From Acidobacteriaceae bacterium (GTDB lineage: Bacteria; Acidobacteriota; Terriglobia; Terriglobales; Acidobacteriaceae): DNA of 64,000 nt. The stretch is from NCBI GenBank assembly GCA_021323655.1, contig JAJPKO010000021.1, positions 117,790-181,789 of the forward strand, in the 5' to 3' direction. Under the pieces are notes generated by a model. That model had not been told where the DNA came from, did no database searches, and worked only from the letters and a program-made list of their open reading frames with translations. Position 1 is the stretch's first letter. Each line of letters opens with the position of its first letter. Below, piece after piece: positions 28,544 to 38,502 of this stretch. A program made the translations under genes and the position numbers.

Positions 28544-29442
28544 TCCGCATCGGCTCTCGCGGTTCGCAGCTTGCGCTGTGGCAGGCCAACCATATCGCAG
28601 ATGCTCTTCGCACTGCCGGACACGAAGTCTCCATTAACATCATCCGCACCACCGGCGACGCGTTTCAGAATATTGCCTTCAACCAGGTCGGCACCAAAGG
28701 CATGTTCACCAGGGAGATTGAAGAGGCCCTGCTCAATGGCCGCATTGATCTCGCCGTCCACAGCCTCAAAGATCTCCCCACTGAACTCGACCCCGCATTT
28801 ACCATTGCGGCCACCCCAAAACGCGAAGACCCGCGCGACGCCTTCGTTTCCATCCAGTTCGAATCCTTCGCCGCCTTGCCATCCGGCGCCATTATCGGCA
28901 CCAGCAGCCTGCGCCGCCAGTCACAGCTGCGCGCACAACGGCAGGATATCAATCTGATCGAATTCCGCGGCAACGTGGACACGCGTCTGCGCAAATTGCA
29001 GGAAGGGCAGGTGGACGCAATCGTCCTTGCCGCCGCTGGCCTTGATCGCCTCAGCCGCACCGAATGGATACGCGAGCGCTTTACCCCTCTGGTCGTCTGC
29101 CCTGCTCCAGGCCAAGGCGCTCTCGCCATCGAAACCCGCGCTCATGACGCAGAAACTCAGGCCGCCATCGCCTTCCTTGAAGACGAGGAAACGCGCTTCG
29201 CGGTGACCGTCGAGCGCACGGCACTGGCCGCACTCGGCGGCGGATGCCACGTCCCCATCGGGATCTACTGCCGCAATACGCCCGAAGGCCCAATTGTAAC
29301 CGGAACAGTTGCGAATCCCGACGGCTTCAGGTTCGTGCGCCTGGAACTCTCTCACGAAACGGGCCAAAGCGCTGAGCAGCTCGGCCACCGGCTCGCCCAG
29401 CGCCTCCTCGAACAGGGCGCACGCGAAATTCTCTCCCTCTGA
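28540..29442 (+). CDS. hemC: Hydroxymethylbilane synthase
   Basis: MIRIGSRGSQLALWQANHIAD, IDLAVHSLKDLPTEL, APGQGALAIETR, ALGGGCHVPIG; ATGA overlap with hemA. Confidence 0.97.
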   Translation: MIRIGSRGSQLALWQANHIADALRTAGHEVSINIIRTTGDAFQNIAFNQVGTKGMFTREIEEALLNGRIDLAVHSLKDLPTELDPAFTIAATPKREDPRDAFVSIQFESFAALPSGAIIGTSSLRRQSQLRAQRQDINLIEFRGNVDTRLRKLQEGQVDAIVLAAAGLDRLSRTEWIRERFTPLVVCPAPGQGALAIETRAHDAETQAAIAFLEDEETRFAVTVERTALAALGGGCHVPIGIYCRNTPEGPIVTGTVANPDGFRFVRLELSHETGQSAEQLGHRLAQRLLEQGAREILSL

Positions 29443-29464
29443 AGGGATACACTCCCAGCGCTCT

Positions 29465-32400
29465 CTATCCTCCCGCGGCAATCCTCTCCGTATGCTGTGA
29501 CATCTTCGCCGTGCGCTCCAGCTTGTCCCAGTTAAACGGCCGCCCATCAATCGCCCGCTTCAATGTCTTGAACAGCACCAGTGAGAAAATCTGCCGGTAC
29601 GAGAACCGCTGGATCCAGATATGGAACAGCAGCCATCCATCTCCCTTGTTTGCCGGATGACGCCGCTCCAGCGCAAACGCCAGCGCTGACGTCACAAAAT
29701 CAATCACCAGAAACGCCAGGAAGTACACCAGCAGCTTCTCAAAGCTCGCAGCGCTCGCCGCCGCCGGATGAAAGTGCTTGTTCCACCAGTACTGGATCGC
29801 TCCCGCCGCAAACATAATGTCAATAAAAGGAGAAACCAGCGGCAGCAATATCTGGAAAATCACAATGTTCGGTAGTGCAAACAGCCCCATCGCCCGGTTC
29901 GTACGGAAAGCATGCTTGTGCTTGAACACCGCCTGCAAAATCCCAAACGACCAGCGAAAACGCTGCCGCATCAGCCCATTCACCTTCGTAGGAGCTTCGG
30001 TAAACGCCAGTGCCCGGTCCTCATAAATCACCTTGTAGTTCTGCTCCAGCAGATTCATCGTCAGATCGGCATCTTCCGCTACGGTATTGATCGGATATCC
30101 ACCGCCCTTGATCACCGCCGCCGTCCGCCACGCCCCAATCGCCCCTGGGACCACCGTCACTACATTGAACAGGTCCAGCGCGCGCCGCTCAAAATTCTGG
30201 CTCGTAATGTATTCAAGCGCCTGCCAGCGCGTCAGCAGGTTCACCTTGTTGCCCACCTTTGCATTGCCTGCAACCGCGCCCACGCGTTCGTCCCCAAAGT
30301 GGGCAACCAGCTTTTCTATCGCGTCAGAAGCAATCACTGTGTCCGCGTCAATGCCAACATAAAACTCTTCTTCAATATGTTGCAGCCCGAAGTTCAGCGC
30401 CTCGGCCTTGCCCGCATTTGGCTTTGTCAGTACAAGCAATCTTCCATCGGCAATTTCCTTCGGATACGCATCGCGCACCACATCAAATGTCTGGTCTTTT
30501 GATCCGTCATCAATCACAACTACGTGCAGATTCCGGTACGTTGAATTCAGCACCGAACGCACCGTGCGCACAATCACCTTCTCTTCGTTGTATGCCGGAA
30601 TCAGCACAGCAATACGAGGCGTAAAGTCCACCGGCCCATGGATTTTGCGATGACGCAGCCTGTCAATCAGCGCAAACAATCCAATCAGCACCAGGCGCGC
30701 GCTCATCAGCACGTCGCCCACAAAAAACACAAACACAACAAAGTGGCTGAAGAAGCCGTAAATCAGAAACGCCACCGCATCAATCCGCGCCTGCCAGCGC
30801 AGGTTCGGTGCAATCGGAGGCATCACTTCGGCCGTCGTCTTGCCCATCAGCTCCGATGCCGGAACAAACTCGTAGCCCTTCGCGCGCAGCGTCGTAATCA
30901 GCAGAGGCAGCGCCGCCACCGTCACCGATCGGTCACCGCCGCCATCGTGCATCAGAATCACGCTTCCGCGAAAATCCGGCCGTGTCTTCATCTGTTGCAA
31001 TTGCTGCAGTACCGTGTCCACAATCTCCTGCGGCGCCTTACGCGGATGTTCATTCCAGTCCCCGGTATCAATCTTGTTTCCAAGAATGGTGTACCCCATC
31101 TGCTGAATGTGGTCCACCGGGGCCGCCTGGTCATTCGTGTCCGGCTCCTGGTCAATCGAGTACGGCGGCCGGAAGTACAAGGGCTGCACGCCCAGCTCCG
31201 CCGCAAACAGCCGTTCCGTCAGATTCAGCTCCAGATCCAGCTGCCGCGGCGAAATTTCGCTGATGTCAGGATGAGTAAAAGTATGGTTCCCCACCTCATG
31301 CCCTTCACGCACATACCGTTTCAGCAGACCTGTATGGTCAGCTGCCGCCTCCCCAATCACCAGAAACGTGCCCTTCACATGGTACTTCTTCAGAATGTTT
31401 AGGATCTTCGGTGTCCACGTCGGATCAGGCCCGTCATCAAACGACAATGCCACCTTCTTCGGCTGGTATCCGTAGTAGTGCAGCGTGTACGAGCGCGGAA
31501 GCTCCGTCATCTCCTCATCGGTGATGGTGAAATTGTCCGCATCCATGCTAATCGTCCGCGTCCCGCGTTGTGGTCGCGCCACGATCCGCAAAATATCGCC
31601 TTCGCCCTCCGTGTTGACGTCGTTGCCCGGCGGGACATCCTTCAAAAGCTGCGGAGCGTCCTTCGCGCTCGGATGGTCCCACACCGACCACAGCGATCCA
31701 TCTTCCTTGCCCAGCGCCCACAGCGCAAACGTCTTCAGCCCCATGCTGCGCGCGGCACGCAGCTCATTCAGCGCCGTCACTCCATCCAGAAACCACACCT
31801 GGTGCCGAACGTGTTCATCCTCATCGTCATAAACAAAATGCGGGTTCAGCTCGTCGCCTTCCAGATGCACATCTGCATCCGATTCAGCCGCCCGCTGCCA
31901 TACTTCCTGCACCGTCAGGTCTTCCGCATTCAGCACCTTCTCGCTCGACTTCTTCTCTTTTTCCGGCAGCGGAACAGACCAGTCATACCCGTAGTTGCCA
32001 ATTGCACAGATGATCTTGTCCTTCGGGACCAGCCTCAGCACACGCATCAGATTTCCCTCAAACCAGCTCTCCGCCGCAATCGGCCCCGGTGCGCTCGTCG
32101 TCTCATGCTGGTCATAATTCATCAGGATGATCCCATCGCTGCCCTTTCCCAGGGCCTTCAGCAGCGAGTCCGGCGCGCTCACCTCCACGTTCACATAGAT
32201 ACGCAGGTTCTTGGCTTTAAAGTCGTTGTAGAGTTCCGCGACCCAGTCAGCGTACAGTTTCCTGTCCTTCTCCGGTACCGCCTCAAAATCCAGGCAAATG
32301 CCGCGATAGCTCGGATTGGCCGCCAGAAATTTGTCCAGCTGCACATGCAGGGCCTCGCGCGCTGCCGCATTCTCCAGCATCTTTCCAATGGCATCGCCAT

Positions 32401-32959
32401 TCCACGTGCCGGCAATCATGTCGTAGTCGTTCAGCATCGGGAAGATCTCTGTGTCTTCCTTCGCCGCCGCAATCACGCGCGCTACTTTGTTCTGCTCATC
32501 CACCCCATGTACGCCAGTCGAATCCACCACGTCATACACGCGTACCGGAAACAGCGATGTCGCACCCTGTAACCGGCCATCCGGCCGGGTCACATGCAGC
32601 CAATCCGGAAAAAGAAGATCAATCTGGTGAATATGCGCCTTTAACGATGAGTAGCTGGGCTCGTCATTGACGTAAAAGGCCGCACGCAGCCCTTCATCCG
32701 TATTAAACGGGATCTCCGAGGCAGGCCGGTGGGTCTTCCGCCGTGCCGGACGCTGCGCCGTCTTCCGCAGCTCAGGTGGCTTCAGCGCCTTGTAGTTGCG
32801 CTTCTGTGAAGGCAACAGCAGCTCCGGCAGCGACTGTCGCTTCCATACACTGAAAATAAAAACGGCAAGCACCACCGTCAACGCAACCGCGGAAAGGTCC
32901 AGCACACGCCTCAAACGCTTCCAGCGCTTCCGCTGCGGATCATAAAAGATTTGTTTCAT
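29465..32959 (-). CDS. Trimodular membrane enzyme: GH18-like domain, NodB polysaccharide deacetylase, family 2 glycosyltransferase
   Basis: YRGICLDFEAVPEKDRK (GH18-like DxE), ALSFDDGPDPTWTPKIL...GHEVGNHTFTH (NodB), VLIPAYNEEKVIVRTVRSVLNS...IDDGSKD...RQRFRWSFG (GT2). Confidence 0.9.
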   Translation of the reverse strand: MKQIFYDPQRKRWKRLRRVLDLSAVALTVVLAVFIFSVWKRQSLPELLLPSQKRNYKALKPPELRKTAQRPARRKTHRPASEIPFNTDEGLRAAFYVNDEPSYSSLKAHIHQIDLLFPDWLHVTRPDGRLQGATSLFPVRVYDVVDSTGVHGVDEQNKVARVIAAAKEDTEIFPMLNDYDMIAGTWNGDAIGKMLENAAAREALHVQLDKFLAANPSYRGICLDFEAVPEKDRKLYADWVAELYNDFKAKNLRIYVNVEVSAPDSLLKALGKGSDGIILMNYDQHETTSAPGPIAAESWFEGNLMRVLRLVPKDKIICAIGNYGYDWSVPLPEKEKKSSEKVLNAEDLTVQEVWQRAAESDADVHLEGDELNPHFVYDDEDEHVRHQVWFLDGVTALNELRAARSMGLKTFALWALGKEDGSLWSVWDHPSAKDAPQLLKDVPPGNDVNTEGEGDILRIVARPQRGTRTISMDADNFTITDEEMTELPRSYTLHYYGYQPKKVALSFDDGPDPTWTPKILNILKKYHVKGTFLVIGEAAADHTGLLKRYVREGHEVGNHTFTHPDISEISPRQLDLELNLTERLFAAELGVQPLYFRPPYSIDQEPDTNDQAAPVDHIQQMGYTILGNKIDTGDWNEHPRKAPQEIVDTVLQQLQQMKTRPDFRGSVILMHDGGGDRSVTVAALPLLITTLRAKGYEFVPASELMGKTTAEVMPPIAPNLRWQARIDAVAFLIYGFFSHFVVFVFFVGDVLMSARLVLIGLFALIDRLRHRKIHGPVDFTPRIAVLIPAYNEEKVIVRTVRSVLNSTYRNLHVVVIDDGSKDQTFDVVRDAYPKEIADGRLLVLTKPNAGKAEALNFGLQHIEEEFYVGIDADTVIASDAIEKLVAHFGDERVGAVAGNAKVGNKVNLLTRWQALEYITSQNFERRALDLFNVVTVVPGAIGAWRTAAVIKGGGYPINTVAEDADLTMNLLEQNYKVIYEDRALAFTEAPTKVNGLMRQRFRWSFGILQAVFKHKHAFRTNRAMGLFALPNIVIFQILLPLVSPFIDIMFAAGAIQYWWNKHFHPAAASAASFEKLLVYFLAFLVIDFVTSALAFALERRHPANKGDGWLLFHIWIQRFSYRQIFSLVLFKTLKRAIDGRPFNWDKLERTAKMSQHTERIAAGG

Positions 32960-33109
32960 TCAAATCCGGTCTGCACTTCTTCTCTTCTATTGTATGTGGA
33001 AGAAATCATTCTGATTCGTTGGTTTGCTTCTGAATTCAGGGTTTCAAACTCCTCATAATGGACAGCATCCTAGACTGCCTTTGTTATACCTGTCAGTAGG
33101 ACGCTTCCC

Positions 33110-33358
33110 ATGATTCAGGTGCAGCTTGGGCCGGAAACAGAAGTGCGCATCCTGGCGCAGACACGCGCCAAAGGTCTGGAAGCTGAGGCCTTCATCAAAG
33201 GCCTCAACGAAAGCGCTGTCGAACCTTCCCCACTCCGCACCGCTCTGGATCACCTCGTAATCTCAGCGCATTCTTCCAGCACCAGTCAGCAGTTCAGAAA
33301 AAAATTCCCGAACTACCTGACAAGCATTTCAACGGGAAAGTTTCTATCAGGTCCATGA
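33110..33358 (+). pseudogene. VapB-like antitoxin relic, probable frameshift near an A7 tract
   Basis: N-terminus MIQVQLGPETEVRILAQTRAKGLEAEAFIKGL is antitoxin-like; after A7 (33298-33304) the alternative frame reads KIPELPDKHFNGKVSIRSMID, more VapB-like than the annotated KFPNYLTSISTGKFLSGP. Confidence 0.5.
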
Positions 33359-33408
33359 TTGATGCCTGCCACTGGATACATGATTGATACAAACGTCTTC
33401 CTGCAGCA
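33359..33408 (+). pseudogene. VapC/PIN N-terminal stub (MMPATGYMIDTNVFL) interrupted by a palindromic repeat
   Basis: MIDTNVFL is the PIN first-Asp motif; the reading frame then enters the ggtgccccatccttcgcgtagcgaagaatggg palindrome and no PIN domain follows. Confidence 0.5.
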
Positions 33409-33442
33409 GGTGCCCCATCCTTCGCGTAGCGAAGAATGGGAG
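33409..33442. repeat. Palindromic repeat family member
   Basis: ggtgccccatccttcgcgtagcgaagaatgggagc. Confidence 0.65.
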
Positions 33443-33558
33443 CTTTGCAGGATGCTATCAAACCACAAAACCTCAACTGAGCGAAACCTTAATCAGGCCC
33501 CGAATGATAGGACCACGCCCCCTCGAAATCACCCGCCCACCTTGTATGATTCACTTGG

Positions 33559-34920
33559 ATGTTTGCTGCGCTCCCTCGTAAATGGTGGATGGCTTTGCTG
33601 GCGCTCGCCGCCGGGGCCGCTCTCCGGCTGTGGTTCATTCACGCCTATCCCGGCACAGAAGGCGACCCCCTCGTCTATGGTGACATTGCCAAGAACTGGA
33701 TGCTGCACGGCATCTACGGCCTCTCCCGCACTGATGGCATCCATCCCACTCTCATCCGCCTGCCCGGTTATCCGCTCTTCCTTATGCTCTGCTTCCGCCT
33801 CTTCGGCCCCGAGCATTACAACGCCGTCAGGTATGCCCAAGTCGTCATTGACCTCGCAAGCTGTCTCCTCATCGCCGGCTTTGCCGCAAAAATGGCCTCG
33901 CGCCGTGCCGGATGGGCCGCCCTCTGGCTCGCCGCCCTCTGCCCCTTCACCGCCAACTACACCGCCATCCCGCTCACTGAGGTCTTCGAGCTTTTCTGCA
34001 TCTCGCTCGCCCTCTACAGCATTGCCCGTCTGCTTGAAAATCCGCAGTGGCGCTGGGTCTTCCCGCTTGCCTTCGCCTTCAACTACGCCGCCCTGCTTCG
34101 TCCCGACGGAGCACTGCTGGCCGTCGCCTTTTGCCCAGCCATCCTCTATTACGGAGCAAAGCTCTGGGGCACCCCCCTCATGCTACGCATGGCCCTGGCC
34201 TGCGCCTTCCTCTCCATCCTTCCCTTCGTCCCCTGGACCATCCGCAACTGGCGCACCTTTCACGTCTTCCAGCCGCTCGCTCCGCGTTACGCCACCGACC
34301 CCGGCGAGCCTACCTTCCCCGGCTTCAACCGCTGGACAAAGACCGTCTGCGTAGACCTCACCTGCACCTGGGAAATCTACTGGAACGGCAACGCAGATCA
34401 GCTGCACCTGCAAAGCCTCCCTTCACGCGCCTTTGACTCGACCGCCCAGTACCTCAAAACAAAGCAGCTTCTCGAGGACTACAACGCCATCACTACCATC
34501 ACTCCCGAAATTGATTCACGCTTCGCCCGCCTCGCCCAGGAGCGCATCCACAATGATCCGGTGCGCTACTACTTCGCCCTTCCCATGGCCCGTCTGCTTG
34601 ATATGTGGTTGCGCCCCCGCACCGAGCTCCTCTGGATCGAACTCCGCTGGTGGGAATACTCAAAGCACCACGCTGAAACCGAGTTCGCCGCAGCCTATGC
34701 CGCCCTTAATCTGGCCTACCTCGTCCTCGCCTGCATCGGTTTCTACCGCTGGCCCCGCTTCTCCGGCGCCATCCTACTCTTCATCCTGCTGCGCTGCGCC
34801 CTGCTCGCCACCATCGAAGCCCCCGAGCCGCGCTACACCCTGGAATGCTTCCCCATGCTGATTGCCCTCGCTGGAGTCGCCTTCGAGCGAAAAGCAATGT
34901 TTCTCAAGCTCTCCCTCTAA
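33559..34920 (+). CDS. Glycosyltransferase family 39/ArnT-like membrane protein
   Basis: LRLWFIHAYPGTEGDPLVYGDIAKNWMLHGIYG...RLPGYPLFLMLCF; polytopic. Confidence 0.8.
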   Translation: MFAALPRKWWMALLALAAGAALRLWFIHAYPGTEGDPLVYGDIAKNWMLHGIYGLSRTDGIHPTLIRLPGYPLFLMLCFRLFGPEHYNAVRYAQVVIDLASCLLIAGFAAKMASRRAGWAALWLAALCPFTANYTAIPLTEVFELFCISLALYSIARLLENPQWRWVFPLAFAFNYAALLRPDGALLAVAFCPAILYYGAKLWGTPLMLRMALACAFLSILPFVPWTIRNWRTFHVFQPLAPRYATDPGEPTFPGFNRWTKTVCVDLTCTWEIYWNGNADQLHLQSLPSRAFDSTAQYLKTKQLLEDYNAITTITPEIDSRFARLAQERIHNDPVRYYFALPMARLLDMWLRPRTELLWIELRWWEYSKHHAETEFAAAYAALNLAYLVLACIGFYRWPRFSGAILLFILLRCALLATIEAPEPRYTLECFPMLIALAGVAFERKAMFLKLSL

Positions 34921-35239
34921 GAAAATTTCATCCCGATAATTGTGCCGATAAATCCCCTTAAATTGATAAAATAAAAATAAGAATACCCGCAGCGGCACGA
35001 ACCCCAGGTGACCCCATGTCTGGGAAACCACTCATCTTTCTTAACAATAGAGAATCTTGACCCTTACCCAACTAACTTATTGAAAATAAACGATCATTGT
35101 ACAAGGATGACACTGTAAGTCATTGAAAACAAAGCATCCCGTGCAAAAGACGGAGAGGAGGTTACTCTTGGGCACGTAACCCCGGGTCAGAACACCAAAC
35201 CCCTTTATTTCCATGACTTTACCATTAAATAGGGGGTGC

Positions 35240-37825
35240 CTACTCCTCCCGCAATACCTCCAGCGGCTTCTGCCCCAGAATCCGAAAGCACGCCAACCAT
35301 CCTGTAACTACGGCGAGAACAGCCGTGGCAATCACGGAAAGAATGCTGGTCACTACCTCCGGGTGATACGGCACATCCATCTTTCTAAGAAGCACAGCCG
35401 TCAGCAGATTGGCAAAAAGCACGCCAACCACCCCAGCCAGCAGCCCCAGCAACGCAAACTCAATGCTGAAGACGCTGGCGACACGGTTGCGCGTGGCCCC
35501 CAACGTTTTCAGCACCACAACCTCACGAATGCGGCGAAGGCGTGTGCTGGCAACACTCGAAGCAAGAATGACTGCCCCGGAAAGGATGGAAAAGCCCGCC
35601 AGGAATCGGATCACCAGCGTGATCTGGTGAATCACGCCCTCGACAGTTTCGAGAATATCGGCAACATTAATGACCGTGACCGTCGGATAAGCAGCAAACA
35701 GTGCCCGCTCCAGGGTCGGAATCTGGACCGGCTGCACATGGACCGTCGCATACCAGACCACAGGAAGCCCCTGCAATGGCCCGGACGGAAAGATGAACTC
35801 GCTGCGCGCAAAAGCATGTTCGCCTTCCGGCTTGTAGATGACCGCAACACGGGCGCGAATCTGCTCTTCGCCCGACTGGAACTCAATCACCGAACCGGGA
35901 TGCAGATTCAGCCGATGGGCCACACGATCCACCACGGCAAGCCCGTCCGCATGACCCGTCTGCCACCACTTGCCCTGAAGCATCTTCACCCCCTCAGGGA
36001 CCGCATCGGCCCACGTGACCGGCACAGAAGAAAGCATCCGCCGCGGATAGTTTTTAAGCTTCAGACTGGCAGCATTCACACCGTCCACCGCGGTAATGCG
36101 TGCCGTCACAATGGGGATGGTCTCCACCTTGCCATTAACGCCCACTTGATGCGCAAGCAACTCTTTGACACCGGCCAGCTCATTCTGGCCAATATCAATC
36201 AGAAAGATGTTCGGCGCGCCAGTCGTCGAATCCGAATTCATCCGGTTTACAATGGCGTGCTGCATCAGAAAGACGCTCAGAATCAGCATCACGCCCACTC
36301 CAAGCGCTGCCAGCACCGCCGCTGACTGGTTTCCCGGCCGGTATAGATTGGCCAGTCCATGCCGCAGAGCCGAATGCAGATGCAGCCGCGTCTTGTTCAG
36401 AAAGGCCCGCAGCGTGCGCAGAGTAAATGTCGACAGCGCCAGCACAACCGCCAGAGTCCCAGCCAGCGCTGCAGTAAACCACTTGCCAACAAGAGCCGAA
36501 TCCGCCAGCCCCGCCGCAATGGCACCCAGCGCCAGCAAAACAACGATCGAGGAAATCCACTGCGCCTTGTTTTCCCGCAGTCGCGTGCTCCAGGAAGGCT
36601 TTTCAGCATCGCCTTCCACCGTTTTGCGCAATACCACGCTGGGCCGAATCTTCCTTACATCCAGCAGCGGAGGCAGACAAAACAATAGCGTCGTCAGAAT
36701 TCCCGTCCCAAAGGCGGCAAGCACAGCACCCAAAGGCAGCCGCAGCGGCGGATGCAGTGGCAGCAGCTTCCCGAAGAGCGAAGGCAGCGCCCACTCCACG
36801 CCAACGCCCAACACGAGCCCAAAAACAGAGCCAGCAAGCCCCAACAGCAACGTCTGGAAAAGATAAATGCGCAGAATGTCGCTCGAACGCGCCCCAATAG
36901 ACTTCATGATGGCGAGCGTATCAATGCGCTGCTGCAGATGTGCGCGCATCGCCATCGCTACGCCAATCGCGCCCAGCACCATCGCAACCAGGCAGATCAG
37001 GCTCAGCAGCCCGGTAGCGTGGTCCAGCCCTTCCGTGATCGCAGGACTGGTCTCGCGGAAGTCAGAAATCTGCGCCTCAGGCAGGATTTTTTCAAGCTCA
37101 GCCCGAATCCCCTGCACCTTGCCGCTCTGCGGCCCTAGCTTGAAGAGATACCTCTCCGTCGCGCGGCTGCCCGCTTCCAGCAGCCCCGTTTTCTCGACCG
37201 CCCCGCGCGTCATCATCACCCGCGGCCCCATACCCACGCCCGCTGTCAGGCGGTCTGGCTCCTTCTCAATTACTGCGGCGATGCGAAAATATTGGCCGCC
37301 AATCCGAAGCTGGTCACCAATATTGGTATGAAGCCGCACCAGCAAATTGTCATCCACTACCACTGTGGAATCTGTCAGCGCACCCCGCAGATCGCCAGCA
37401 GGATGCAGAATGATCTTTCCATAACACGGGTAGACTGCCGGGTCCACAACCTTGAGTGAAACCAGCAGCGGCACCGGATCGCCCTGCCGCGATGCCATTG
37501 AGACCATCTCGGTCACCCACGTCCGCTCAACCGATTTCGAACTGGCCAGCGCATCGATCTTCGCATTCTCCTGCGGCGTAAGAATGCGGAACATCTGCGC
37601 AGAAATATCAGCCGCCATAATGCTGCGCGCCTGGTCAAGCAGCGCCTTCTGGAAAGACTCGCTGAAGCCCCGCACACCCGTAAGCGCGGCCACACCAATG
37701 GCGACAGAAAGAATGACGAAGACGAACTTTGTGCGCGAAGCATGCAGTTCGCGCGAGGCGATTTTCGCAGCGGTGGTCCAGCCGAGTGGGGATTTCTGAT
37801 CACTGTCCATTGTTTTCATCCGCAA
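35240..37825 (-). CDS. ABC transporter permease (FtsX/MacB-like, YbbP family)
   Basis: 861 aa; two FtsX-like blocks (LICLVAMVLGAIGVAMAMRAHLQQRIDTLAIMKSIGARSSDI; ASSVASTRLRRIREVVVLKTLGATR). Confidence 0.93.
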   Translation of the reverse strand: MRMKTMDSDQKSPLGWTTAAKIASRELHASRTKFVFVILSVAIGVAALTGVRGFSESFQKALLDQARSIMAADISAQMFRILTPQENAKIDALASSKSVERTWVTEMVSMASRQGDPVPLLVSLKVVDPAVYPCYGKIILHPAGDLRGALTDSTVVVDDNLLVRLHTNIGDQLRIGGQYFRIAAVIEKEPDRLTAGVGMGPRVMMTRGAVEKTGLLEAGSRATERYLFKLGPQSGKVQGIRAELEKILPEAQISDFRETSPAITEGLDHATGLLSLICLVAMVLGAIGVAMAMRAHLQQRIDTLAIMKSIGARSSDILRIYLFQTLLLGLAGSVFGLVLGVGVEWALPSLFGKLLPLHPPLRLPLGAVLAAFGTGILTTLLFCLPPLLDVRKIRPSVVLRKTVEGDAEKPSWSTRLRENKAQWISSIVVLLALGAIAAGLADSALVGKWFTAALAGTLAVVLALSTFTLRTLRAFLNKTRLHLHSALRHGLANLYRPGNQSAAVLAALGVGVMLILSVFLMQHAIVNRMNSDSTTGAPNIFLIDIGQNELAGVKELLAHQVGVNGKVETIPIVTARITAVDGVNAASLKLKNYPRRMLSSVPVTWADAVPEGVKMLQGKWWQTGHADGLAVVDRVAHRLNLHPGSVIEFQSGEEQIRARVAVIYKPEGEHAFARSEFIFPSGPLQGLPVVWYATVHVQPVQIPTLERALFAAYPTVTVINVADILETVEGVIHQITLVIRFLAGFSILSGAVILASSVASTRLRRIREVVVLKTLGATRNRVASVFSIEFALLGLLAGVVGVLFANLLTAVLLRKMDVPYHPEVVTSILSVIATAVLAVVTGWLACFRILGQKPLEVLREE

Positions 37826-38477
37826 TGATGCGGCCGTCCTTCACCACAATGCGGCGGTCCGCTCGATCGGCAATCTGCTGATCGTGCGTCACCATTACCA
37901 GCGTGGTTTTCGCTTCGCGCTGTCGTTCGGTCAGCAGATCAAGCACATGCTGGCCGTTTTTTGAGTCCAGATTTCCGGTCGGCTCGTCCGCCATCACAAT
38001 CGGCGGCTGCAGCACAAAGGCGCGCGCCAGCGCCACGCGCTGCTGCTCTCCGCCAGAAAGCTGAATCGGATAGTGATGCAACCGGTCCGCAAGCCCCACC
38101 GTTTCCAGCAGTGTAATCGCACGCTGCTTGCCATCGCCATTCGCGTTCAGCTCATAGGGCAGCAGCACGTTCTCAAGCGCCGTCAGCGTTGGAATCAGCT
38201 GATACGACTGGAAGACAAAGCCAATCTTCCGTCCTCGCACCTGCGCCAGCTTGTCTTCCGGCAGGCGGCTGATTTCAGCTCCATCAATCAGCACTTCCCC
38301 TTCCGTGGGAGCATCGAGCCCAGCCATCAACCCCAGCAGCGTGCTCTTGCCGCTGCCGGAAGCACCCATAATCGCAAGAAACTGCCCTCGCGGAACGGTC
38401 AGGTCAATGCCTTTCAGAATCTCTACCACCCGCGACCCATTGCGGATGGTTTTGGTCAACCCTCGGACATCAATCAT
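37800..38477 (-). CDS. ABC transporter ATP-binding protein (LolD/YbbA-like)
   Basis: [44 protein letters not shown]. Confidence 0.96.
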   Translation of the reverse strand: MIDVRGLTKTIRNGSRVVEILKGIDLTVPRGQFLAIMGASGSGKSTLLGLMAGLDAPTEGEVLIDGAEISRLPEDKLAQVRGRKIGFVFQSYQLIPTLTALENVLLPYELNANGDGKQRAITLLETVGLADRLHHYPIQLSGGEQQRVALARAFVLQPPIVMADEPTGNLDSKNGQHVLDLLTERQREAKTTLVMVTHDQQIADRADRRIVVKDGRIIADENNGQ

Positions 38478-38502
38478 TCAGAAACACCTGGCTGCATACA
38501 AT

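Noticed and set aside
31478-32572. 364-aa plus-strand ORF (and 30638..31402) opposite the GH18/NodB/GT2 gene
   Set aside because: Arg/His/Gln-rich shadow ORFs typical of antisense reading of a conserved GC-rich gene.
35213-36325. 370-aa plus-strand ORF opposite the FtsX-like permease
   Set aside because: Shadow ORF; low-complexity composition and no recognisable domain.
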